DNA of 64,000 nucleotides from Kutzneria viridogrisea (GTDB lineage Bacteria > Actinomycetota > Actinomycetes > Mycobacteriales > Pseudonocardiaceae). Each line of letters starts with the position of its first letter. Within the stretch, counting starts at the first letter, position 1. The notes under the pieces are model-generated. The model made no database searches. It saw only the letters and a program-made list of their open reading frames with translations, and was not told the DNA's origin. This document shows, piece after piece, positions 57,846 through 64,000 of the stretch. The DNA lies in the NCBI GenBank assembly GCA_014138725.1, contig JACJID010000003.1, positions 1,054,001-1,118,000 on the forward strand. Direction: 5' to 3'. A program made the translations under genes and the position numbers.

Positions 57846-58700
57846 TCACTTCTGAGCGTTGACCGGAGTCACGTACAACGCCTCACCTGTCAGCAGACGT
57901 TTGGCAGGATTGCTGCTCTGGGGCTCCGCGGATGACAGGAGTTGGAGACTCGCGACGGCGAGCGCAGCGACGACCTGCTCGGACAGTGGCCGATGATCCT
58001 GCTCGGCCGCCATGACGTCCAGCGACAGCCAAATCCGGGTGTCCAACCCTAGAGACACCTTGAGCACGTCTCCCGCCGAACCGCACGATACCCCAGCAGC
58101 AGCGAGCGCATCGACGACCTGGGCTCGCAGCTCTACGGTGCGCCGTTGGTCCACTGCCCGCGCGGCCTGGTAGATGTCGTCCGCCAGCGCCGTAGCGGCG
58201 CGTATTGCCGCCTCGACCTCGATGACGTACGGGCCGAGGGTGATCGTGTCCTTCTCAGGGGCGTAGTCGAAGCCCCAGTACGCGCTCGCCACGTCCCGCA
58301 GCGCTTTACCAGCTTCGACATCTTTCTTTTGCGGCCCGTTACCTACTCCGCGTGCCCATTCGTCAAAGTGCATGAGAGCGTCGCGCATGTGCTTGATGCC
58401 GGGCAACGCTTTCTCGAACCGCTGCCGGGCACGGCTGAGCTCGGCATACACGGCTCGGTCGATACCCAGCGCCCGCAATGCCGCCTGCTGGAGCTTCTCG
58501 GCCATGAGCAGTTGCCAGAGGGCCACCACGAGCTGGCGCGCATCTATTTGGCGGGAGCTGAAGCCGGAGGAACGAGGGTCGTCATCGTCGCGCATGCGTT
58601 GGCTCGTCAGCAGGGCACAGCGGAGCCACCACTGCGATTCCGAGACAGCGATCGCATAGGGGTTGTCAGCGGGTGACCAGGTGGGTTCGGTGTCTGACAC
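57846..58700 (-). CDS. HEPN-like helical protein
   Basis: A 284-residue, mainly helical protein. Residues 60-115 contain LQQAALRALGIDRAVY and then HMRDALMHFDEW. The R106-x4-H111 pair has the form of the HEPN RNase motif (R-x4-6-H) in a helical setting, with the common R-D/N start. The C-terminal half (residues 140-284) is a second, unassigned domain. GTG 58700 follows AAGGA by 7 nt; GTG 58748 is an alternative. If HEPN is right, an RNA-cleaving effector is possible, but the assignment rests on a short motif. Confidence 0.65.
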   Translation of the reverse strand: MSDTEPTWSPADNPYAIAVSESQWWLRCALLTSQRMRDDDDPRSSGFSSRQIDARQLVVALWQLLMAEKLQQAALRALGIDRAVYAELSRARQRFEKALPGIKHMRDALMHFDEWARGVGNGPQKKDVEAGKALRDVASAYWGFDYAPEKDTITLGPYVIEVEAAIRAATALADDIYQAARAVDQRRTVELRAQVVDALAAAGVSCGSAGDVLKVSLGLDTRIWLSLDVMAAEQDHRPLSEQVVAALAVASLQLLSSAEPQSSNPAKRLLTGEALYVTPVNAQK

Positions 58701-58748
58701 GCTGACATCCTTGTCCGTCAACGTCAGCACGTGCCACGCTTTTTTCAC

Positions 58749-59095
58749 TCACACTCAAGATCACGAGCCACTACGGCAGGTCGACAGGGGAAAACAGGGT
58801 TACTCCCGATCACTGCGCATCCCAGGGCAGGGGCGCCGACCACACCTGTCCGCCGCCCTTCCAAGCTAGTGATCCTCAAGTCCTGCCGGGCCATCCACAG
58901 GCCGTCTAGGGTTTACGAGCGACGGAAAGTGATGCTGATCAACAATTGCCTCCGCCACAGCTCAGAGGCTGTGTCACGCGCTGGACCAGGAGAACCGCAG
59001 GGTCTTCACCATCTTAGCGCCCGGAGGAAGCGTGAAAGCGGAGGTGATCTTTGTCGGGCCGTCTGTGGGCCGTGAGAGGCCACCCGAGAACGAAA
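58749..59095. other. Spacer without a gene (58749-59095)
   Basis: Possible frames on the plus strand read like non-coding sequence (basic, Pro/Ser-rich, no ribosome site). It presumably holds the promoter of the HEPN-like gene. Confidence 0.5.
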
Positions 59096-59140
59096 AACGA
59101 CGCTGACCAACGGGGTGCATCACCGCTGGTCAGCGTCGTT
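59096..59140 (-). terminator. Intrinsic terminator of the 59.2-59.5 kb gene
   Basis: AACGACGCTGACCA (59096-59109) pairs with TGGTCAGCGTCGTT (59127-59140). On the minus strand the stem runs straight into TTTTTC. It lies only 22 nt after an in-frame TAG (59162) in the +1 frame of the upstream gene. Confidence 0.8.
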
Positions 59141-59216
59141 CTCGGGGCCCGGGCCTCAGGCCTACTTGGTCTCCCAGAAGATCTTGTCAATCTCCGGCAT
59201 GCCTAGGCACTGACCA

Positions 59217-59522
59217 TCAGGACGCCACGGCGAGGTTCCACCCGATGATCTCTTCGATCCGGCGACGCAGCGCGGGCGTCAAGTCCTCTACTTGCCGGTC
59301 CGGCACAGTGATCTCTACGCCCGTTCCCGCAGTGACGCGGCAACATGCCGTCGACAGGAACTCCAGGAGCCAGAACTTGATCTTGGAGACCTGTTGCTCA
59401 GACAACTGGACCGAACGATCTTCGGCATGGAGTCTGATCACCGGCTGAGCATGCCACTCGAACGGACTAACACCGGTGTCAAACGTGCGTGCCCCCGGAC
59501 AGCAGGCAGTCAACTCCGGCAA
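59217..59522 (-). CDS. Hypothetical protein (101 aa), possible frameshift at end
   Basis: A small protein (HAQPVIRLHAEDRSVQLSEQ, then LEFLSTACCRVTAGTGVEIT), not recognised. The start is TTG, with weak support. The stop at 59217 may be early. The +1 frame across it continues RPDGQCLGMPEIDKIFWETK to a TAG at 59162, just ahead of a strong terminator. A one-base change would give a protein of about 120 residues. Confidence 0.5.
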   Translation of the reverse strand: MPELTACCPGARTFDTGVSPFEWHAQPVIRLHAEDRSVQLSEQQVSKIKFWLLEFLSTACCRVTAGTGVEITVPDRQVEDLTPALRRRIEEIIGWNLAVAS

Positions 59523-59626
59523 ACCCCTGGTCAGCAGCTACGCCCTGCGGCCGCCGGGCGGAACCTCGATCTCTCCGCGAGTGCAGGCGGCAGGCACCCA
59601 AAGGACCAGGCAGGCAACAAGATCAC

Positions 59627-59647
59627 GTGCAACTAGCGTGCGATTAG
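59627..59647. promoter_or_regulatory. Putative integrase arm-type sites, right end
   Basis: GTGCAACTAG and GTGCGATTAG, 11 bp apart, the counterpart of 43882-43902, 83 bp inside the attR core. The rest of 59523-59729 shows no gene. Confidence 0.55.
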
Positions 59648-59729
59648 TGCAGGTCAGCACCGGTCAACCTGGGGCACTCCCGACCCACCCGATCCGCAGG
59701 CCAGCCCACCGACGACGGGCAGCAGCCGC

Positions 59730-59775
59730 CCTTCCAAGCTGGTCATGCGGGTTCGATTCCCGTCACCCGCTCCAC
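59730..59775 (+). other. attR core (46 bp)
   Basis: Identical to attL 43764-43809: the 3' half of tRNA-Gly from the anticodon loop to CCA plus one base. No 5' half of a tRNA precedes it, so this is a scar and not a gene. Confidence 0.93.
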
Positions 59776-59844
59776 CTCTTGCCCGCCGCGCGTGACGCAG
59801 GACACCGTGACCTCCGGTCCGGACCTGGTCGCTACCGTGCCCGT

Positions 59845-60606
59845 ATGACCTCCTGGGCCGATGGACCGCTGCTGGCTTTCGATCTGGAGACGACCGGGAC
59901 GGACCCGGCGACCGACCGTGTGGTGACCGCCACGGTGATCTCCATCGAACCGGGCCGCCAACCCCGGGTGCTGAGCTGGCTGGCGTCCCCGGGGGTGCCG
60001 ATCCCGCCGGAGGCCACCGAGGTGCACCGGATCACCGACGAGTACGCCCGCGAGCACGGCAGGGACGCCGCGACGGTGATCTCCGAGGTGGCGGCGGCCC
60101 TGGCCGCGAAGTGGTCGGCGGACACTCCGCTGTGCGCGTTCAACGCCTCCTTCGACCTGTCCATGCTGCACGCCGAACTGCGCCGCCACCACCAGCGCGA
60201 TCTCGTACTGGCGGGCCCCGTGGTCGACCCGCACTGCATCGACCGCCAGCTCGACCGGTACCGCAAGGGCAAGCGCACGCTGGCCGCACTGTGCGAGCAC
60301 CACCGGGTGCGGCTGGACGACGCGCACAGCTCGGCCGGTGACGCGCTGGCCACCGCCCGGCTCGCCTGGCGGCTGGCCCGGACCTATCCCGACCAGGTCG
60401 GCGGCATGGCGCTGGCGGAGTTGCACGCCTTGCAGGTCGGCTGGCACCGCGACCAGCAGCAGGACTTCGCCAACTACCTGGACCGCCTCGCCCGCCAGGC
60501 GGAGGACCCCGCAGAGGCCGAGAAGCTGCGGCTGCGCGCGGAGGGCGTGCGCGCCGAGGCACAGGGCTGGCCGCTGCGCACTGGCGAGACAACCTCCTTT
60601 CAGTAG
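59845..60606 (+). CDS. DEDDh 3'-5' exonuclease
   Basis: A 253-residue exonuclease of the DnaQ type. The acidic motifs are FDLETTGTD (Asp-Glu), FNASFDLSML (Asp) and HSSAGDALATARL (His and Asp). It probably trims DNA or RNA 3' ends. The start MTSWADGPLLAFDL at 59845 is the first plausible ATG; the longer frame to 59476 crosses attR and is not real. It is the first chromosomal gene after the element, so its promoter region was separated from the tRNA by the insertion. Confidence 0.87.
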   Translation: MTSWADGPLLAFDLETTGTDPATDRVVTATVISIEPGRQPRVLSWLASPGVPIPPEATEVHRITDEYAREHGRDAATVISEVAAALAAKWSADTPLCAFNASFDLSMLHAELRRHHQRDLVLAGPVVDPHCIDRQLDRYRKGKRTLAALCEHHRVRLDDAHSSAGDALATARLAWRLARTYPDQVGGMALAELHALQVGWHRDQQQDFANYLDRLARQAEDPAEAEKLRLRAEGVRAEAQGWPLRTGETTSFQ

Positions 60607-60696
60607 AAGGGAAAGGTCCTCCGTCCACATGAGATCAACTTGCTTGTCGGGGGTCCGGGGCACAGTGGGTGTGACCACCGACATCGAGGAGTGCTC

Positions 60697-61164
60697 ATGT
60701 GTTGGCAGTGCGACCACCCCGACCTCACCTTCGAGGACTACCTGAACCGGATCAGGCAGATCATCCACACCCGGGGATGGGCGGTGCAGTACGTGGAGCA
60801 GCACGAGGCGAGCCCGCCGTGGGCCTACACCGTCGGCCTCACCGAGCACGGCAGGCCGGAACTGGTGCTCACCGGTGGGACTGCCGAGTTCTCGGCGGCT
60901 CTGCTGAACGTGGTGGGCGGGCACCTGCTGCACGCCGAGCCACCCGATCCCGGCGAACAGTTGCGGTTCGACGACGGCACACTGGTGGAGGTCGTGGCGG
61001 TCACTGAACCGGCGGCACACCTCAACGTCGCGGTGGCGATGTACGGGGACGACATCCAGGCGCTGCAACTGGTCCACGCGGACGGACGGGGACAGTGGCC
61101 GTGGGATTCCGACTATCGCGGCGGTCGAGGTGGCCAACCGGTGCTGGGCGAGCGTCACCGGTGA
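60697..61164 (+). CDS. DUF4262 family protein
   Basis: A 155-residue protein starting MCWQCDHPDLTFEDYL with WAVQYVEQ and PPWAYTVGLTEHGRPELVLTGG, the DUF4262 pattern. Function unknown. ATG 60697 follows GAGGAG at good distance. Confidence 0.82.
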   Translation: MCWQCDHPDLTFEDYLNRIRQIIHTRGWAVQYVEQHEASPPWAYTVGLTEHGRPELVLTGGTAEFSAALLNVVGGHLLHAEPPDPGEQLRFDDGTLVEVVAVTEPAAHLNVAVAMYGDDIQALQLVHADGRGQWPWDSDYRGGRGGQPVLGERHR

Positions 61165-61202
61165 GCGGCCAGAAGTTGTCAGACCCCCTCGCTACGGTCG
61201 GT

Positions 61203-61541
61203 TCATGAGTTGTGAACCGACGGTGTGGGAGAACTGGGCTCCGAGTACAGGAACGGGGAGCCCGGGCGTTCGGGCACCCAGCCGCGGGCCAGGGCGGCCC
61301 GGATGGCGACAGCGACCTGGCTGGGCAGCACCGAGGGGGCGGGGAGGCTGAGCCAGTTGTCGGGGCGCGGGTGCCCGGTGTCGACCACGAGCGTGCAGCG
61401 CGGTGCGGCGGGCAGGTCGACGGCGTAGGACATGGTGCCCCAGCCGTTGCCCTGACAGTAGGTGGGCCGCTTGCGGATCCGCCACCGGTAGGTGACGCCG
61501 TCCACCACGACGCGTCGCGATCCTTTGCCAGTCAGCGCCAC
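61203..61541 (-). CDS. Hypothetical protein (112 aa)
   Basis: A conserved-looking small protein (RVVVDGVTYRWRIRKRPTYC, DTGHPRPDNWLSLPAPSVLP, AIRAALARGWVPERPGSPF). Proteins with the NWL...P...IRRAL layout are frequent in actinobacteria, but no function is known. The start is uncertain; GTG 61541 is the first in a region where the frame turns plausible. Confidence 0.6.
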   Translation of the reverse strand: MALTGKGSRRVVVDGVTYRWRIRKRPTYCQGNGWGTMSYAVDLPAAPRCTLVVDTGHPRPDNWLSLPAPSVLPSQVAVAIRAALARGWVPERPGSPFLYSEPSSPTPSVHNS

Positions 61542-61608
61542 GCCCGGACAGTAGTACGCGCATCGCTTGCCGGGTAACGAGTTTTCCGGTGCGGCCGATG
61601 GGTGCGTT

Positions 61609-62010
61609 ATGACGGGCGAGGTGGAGCTGGTCGCGCTGGGGGAACGGTTCGCCTGTGACATGCACAGGGGGCTGTTGGAACTGGCACGGCTGGGGTACGA
61701 CGCGACGCTGTTCCGGCAGATGCTGGACAAGCACGGTGCGGTCGAGGCCGCGCGCAGGTTGGTGCTGGCGAAGGACCCGTCCTACGGGCTGTGCAAGCTC
61801 AAGACGCTGGGGCGGCTGGACATGAGCGTGGAGATGTGGGTCCTGCTGCCCTGGTACGGGCCGCTGTTCGGGCCGGAGGTCCGCGAGCAGGCCGAGCGCA
61901 AGCTACGGCTGCTGGAGGTGGACCTCGAGCCCGAACTGCACAACCTGATCCACCGGGAGGACCCGACCTCAGGCGGTGACAACGGTGTCGCGGCGGCTGC
62001 GGACCAGTGA
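61609..62010 (+). CDS. Hypothetical protein (133 aa)
   Basis: A helical protein with LARLGYDATLFRQMLDKHGA and LVLAKDPSYGLCKLKTLGRLDMSVEMWVL split by a short loop, a pattern common in actinobacterial proteins of unknown role. ATG 61609 is the first plausible start. Its end overlaps the convergent MFS gene by 42 bp. Confidence 0.7.
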   Translation: MTGEVELVALGERFACDMHRGLLELARLGYDATLFRQMLDKHGAVEAARRLVLAKDPSYGLCKLKTLGRLDMSVEMWVLLPWYGPLFGPEVREQAERKLRLLEVDLEPELHNLIHREDPTSGGDNGVAAAADQ

Positions 62011-63159
62011 GACCGAGCCCGCGGCGAATGCGGCGACGAACGCGAACACGTAGAAGCCCCACGGGTAGGCGATGCCCGCCGAGAGCAACCAACCCCCGAC
62101 CAGCGGGCCGGTGATCGCGCCGAGCCGCCCGACGCCCGCGGCCCACCCGAGGGCGGTGGCGCGACTGTTCTGCGGGTAGACCCGCGCGACGTAGGCGTAG
62201 ACGAGCACCTGGGCGCTGAACACGAAGGCGCCGGAAAGGAACACGGCCACATACAACCCGTACACCGGCAACCGCACGCTGAGCAGGGCCAGGAACAGCA
62301 CGGCGGCGGCGAACCAGGCGATGGTGGGGCGGCGCAGCCCGGCCCGGTCGGCGACCCGCCCGGCGACCAGCAGGCCGACCACTCCGCCGAAGTTGAGCGT
62401 GAGCAGCAGAGCCAGACCCGTGTCCATCGCGTACCCGGCCTGCCGCATGATCTCCGGCAACCAGGTGTTGAGGCCGTAGACCAGCACCAGGCCCATGAAG
62501 GAGGTGACCCAGAAGGCCAGGGTGGCCAGCAGCACGCGGCCGCGGAACAGCGAGGCGACCGCCTCCGCGGAACGCACGGGCTGGCCGGTGGAACGCGACT
62601 CGGGCAGGTGGCGCAACATCAGCGGCACCAGCACCAGTGCGGGCAGCGCACCGATCACGAACATGGCGTGCCAGCTCAGCTGCGGCAGCACCACCAGGCC
62701 GAGCAGGGCGGTGAGCATCGCGCCGACGTGGTATCCGGTCATGATCGTCGTGGTGGCGCTGCTGCTGCGACCGCGGTCCGCGTAGTGCTCGCTGACCAGC
62801 GTGATGGCGGTGGGCAGGCAGCCGCCCAGACCGAGCCCGGCCAGCAGCCGCAGTGCGCCGAACACCAACGCGGAGGGGGCCACCGCGCACAGCGCCGTGC
62901 ACACCGAGAAGATCGCCACCGCGATGATCAGCGCCCGCCGCCTGCCGATGACGTCGGTGACGGTGCCGATGGCCAGCGCCCCCAGGGTCATGCCGACCAA
63001 TCCGGCGCTGGACACCAGACCGGCGGTCGCCGGGGTCAGCCCCCACACGTGCCCGGCCAGCAGCCCGGGCAGCACGGTGCCGAGCACCACGAGGTCGAAG
63101 CCGTCCAACAGCACGGCGGTCCAGCACAGCGGCAACACCCAGGAGCGGTCTGGTCTCAC
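61969..63159 (-). CDS. AAHS-type MFS transporter (aromatic acid:H+ symporter-like)
   Basis: A 396-residue, 12-span transporter of the aromatic acid:H+ symporter family. The signature DGFDLVVLGTVLPGLL in span 1 is family-typical (it includes the conserved Asp), and IGTVTDVIGRRRAL is in loop 2-3. It probably imports a benzoate- or hydroxybenzoate-like acid. GTG 63159 is favoured by GGAGG 5 nt upstream over ATG 63177. A perfect palindromic operator lies just upstream. Confidence 0.88.
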   Translation of the reverse strand: MRPDRSWVLPLCWTAVLLDGFDLVVLGTVLPGLLAGHVWGLTPATAGLVSSAGLVGMTLGALAIGTVTDVIGRRRALIIAVAIFSVCTALCAVAPSALVFGALRLLAGLGLGGCLPTAITLVSEHYADRGRSSSATTTIMTGYHVGAMLTALLGLVVLPQLSWHAMFVIGALPALVLVPLMLRHLPESRSTGQPVRSAEAVASLFRGRVLLATLAFWVTSFMGLVLVYGLNTWLPEIMRQAGYAMDTGLALLLTLNFGGVVGLLVAGRVADRAGLRRPTIAWFAAAVLFLALLSVRLPVYGLYVAVFLSGAFVFSAQVLVYAYVARVYPQNSRATALGWAAGVGRLGAITGPLVGGWLLSAGIAYPWGFYVFAFVAAFAAGSVSLVRSRRDTVVTA

Positions 63160-63169
63160 AGTGGCCTCC

Positions 63170-63203
63170 GTTCGCATAGCGCACAGCAATGCACTATGCG
63201 AAC
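63170..63203. promoter_or_regulatory. Palindromic operator upstream of AAHS transporter
   Basis: Perfect 10-bp arms, GTTCGCATAG (63170-63179) and CTATGCGAAC (63194-63203), spaced by 14 bp. This layout is like IclR-family operators of aromatic acid genes. The ABC ATPase stop is only 14 bp away, so the site controls the transporter only. Confidence 0.65.
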
Positions 63204-63217
63204 GAGTGTAATCGCGG

Positions 63218-64000
63218 TCACGGCATGAGGACAGCCCTCTCCGCGCGTTGCCGTCGGGTGGGCACCACCATCGGCGTGTCCGACTCCGGGTCGGTCGCGA
63301 TCCGGCAGCGCAGCCCGAACACCTCCTGGACCAGTTCGGCGCTCATCACCTCGGCGGGCGGACCCTGCGCGGCGACCACCCCACCGGGCCGCAGCACGAC
63401 CAGGTGCGAGGCGTACCGGCACGCCTGGTTGAGGTCGTGCAGCACGGCGATCACGGTGTGCCCGTTGTCCTCGTGCAGGTCCGCGCAGAGGTCGAGCACC
63501 TCGATCTGGTGCGCGATGTCCAGGAAGGTGGTGGGCTCGTCCAACAGCAGGATCGAGGTCTGCTGGGCGAGCACCATGGCCAGCCACACGCGCTGGCGCT
63601 GGCCCCCGGACAGCTCGTCGACCACCCGGTCGGCCAACTCGTGCACCCCGGTGCGGCGCATCACGGCGTTGACCACGGCCTCGTCCTGCTCGGACCACTG
63701 GCGCAGCAGCCGCTGGTGCGGGAACCTGCCTCGCGAGACCAGGTCGGCGACGGTGATGCCGCCGGGCACCGTGGAGGACTGGGGCAGCAGGCCGAGCATG
63801 CGCGCCACCTCCTTGGAGCGGTACGAGGAGATGGCCTTGCCGTCCAGGTGCACCACGCCCTGCAACGGCTTGAGCATCCGTGCCAGCGCCTTGAGCAGAG
63901 TGGACTTGCCGCACGCGTTCGGCCCGATGATCACGGTGAAGGACCCGTCCGGGATTCGCACGCTCAACTCGGTGGCCACCACCCGGCTGTCGTAGGCCAG
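63218..64000 (-). CDS. ABC transporter ATP-binding protein (FecE/siderophore type), N-terminus cut off
   Basis: The frame continues past the window edge; at least 260 residues are visible. Walker A is GPNACGKSTLLKAL, the Q-loop GLLPQSSTVPGG, the signature ELSGGQRQRVWLAM, Walker B ILLLDEPTTFLD, and the H-loop AVLHDLNQA. The signature and length are those of ferric siderophore or B12 importers. The membrane partners should lie beyond 64000. Confidence 0.9.
   Translation of the reverse strand: MAYDSRVVATELSVRIPDGSFTVIIGPNACGKSTLLKALARMLKPLQGVVHLDGKAISSYRSKEVARMLGLLPQSSTVPGGITVADLVSRGRFPHQRLLRQWSEQDEAVVNAVMRRTGVHELADRVVDELSGGQRQRVWLAMVLAQQTSILLLDEPTTFLDIAHQIEVLDLCADLHEDNGHTVIAVLHDLNQACRYASHLVVLRPGGVVAAQGPPAEVMSAELVQEVFGLRCRIATDPESDTPMVVPTRRQRAERAVLMP

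Larger units (their letters stand above)
43764..59775. mobile_element. Actinomycete integrative and conjugative element (pSAM2-like AICE)
   Basis: A 16.0-kb element bounded by perfect 46-bp direct repeats of the tRNA-Gly 3' end. It carries the AICE core: tyrosine integrase, Xis, RepSA-type rolling-circle initiator, FtsK/TraSA translocase for double-stranded DNA transfer, DUF2637 protein, GntR regulator and a regulator-NUDIX pair. The excised circle would be about 15,966 bp. The right third is cargo with more A+T than the conserved part. All core genes look intact, so the element may still move. Confidence 0.93.

Noticed and set aside
58731-59075. 114-codon plus-strand frame in the cargo
   Set aside because: No ribosome site, atypical residue use, and it runs into the hairpin region.
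59730-59775. Second tRNA-Gly gene
   Set aside because: Only the 3' half is present; there is no D arm or 5' acceptor strand.
59476-59844. Extension of the exonuclease upstream across attR
   Set aside because: It would be translated through the tRNA scar; the family starts at the ATG at 59845.

Overview
The window is chromosomal DNA of a high-G+C actinobacterium. GTG and TTG starts are common, and the blocks rplU-rpmA-obg-proB, the radical-SAM pair beside rne, folC-DUF4233-ndk, and tig-clpP-clpX are arranged as in Actinobacteria. The repeat style and gene content suggest Pseudonocardiales; that placement is an inference and no species is claimed.

Layout. 1-2.2 kb: a cut secreted-protein gene, a DUF2891 protein and a secreted G1 (glutamic) peptidase. 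2.2-8.6 kb, minus strand: rne, rplU, rpmA, obg, proB. 8.7-13.4 kb: the DUF2344 protein and its B12-binding radical SAM partner, separated by a secreted subtilase gene. 13.4-17.7 kb: a Phd/PIN toxin-antitoxin pair, a 0.8-kb field of 21/42-bp repeats and a three-gene ABC exporter. 17.7-31.1 kb: GNAT, ndk, pullulanase, PhoD, a second TA pair, DUF4233, folC, a small secreted protein and two different valyl-tRNA synthetases in tandem. 31.2-39.6 kb: a formate/oxalate-type module (YdeP-like molybdo-oxidoreductase, MarR and MFS pair, OFA antiporter with a 35-aa partner, fdhD, CoA-transferase), flanked by inverted ~78-bp repeats. 39.7-43.3 kb: clpX, a single clpP of the ClpP2 type, and tig. 43.6-43.8 kb: tRNA-Pro and tRNA-Gly.

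43.76-59.78 kb is an actinomycete integrative and conjugative element (AICE) of the pSAM2 type, about 16.0 kb, inserted at the 3' end of tRNA-Gly(TCC). A perfect 46-bp duplication marks both ends. A tightly overlapping minus-strand operon carries small proteins, an FtsK/TraSA translocase, a DUF2637 membrane protein, a RepSA-type initiator, Xis and Int. A divergent GntR regulator sits at an operator-rich spacer. A regulator-NUDIX pair resembles the Pif immunity arrangement of pSAM2. The right 5 kb is cargo with visibly more A+T: a receiver-domain protein and a helical protein that share a short Gln/Gly motif like the amyloid-signalling (RHIM-like) motifs of actinobacterial NLR systems, a protein with an R-x4-H (HEPN-like) motif, and a large non-coding palindrome. 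This cargo is the best candidate here for an undescribed conflict or immunity system, but its function is inferred.

59.8-64 kb returns to chromosome: a DEDDh exonuclease, a DUF4262 protein, two small unknowns, an AAHS-type MFS transporter behind a palindromic operator, and a cut FecE-type ABC ATPase.
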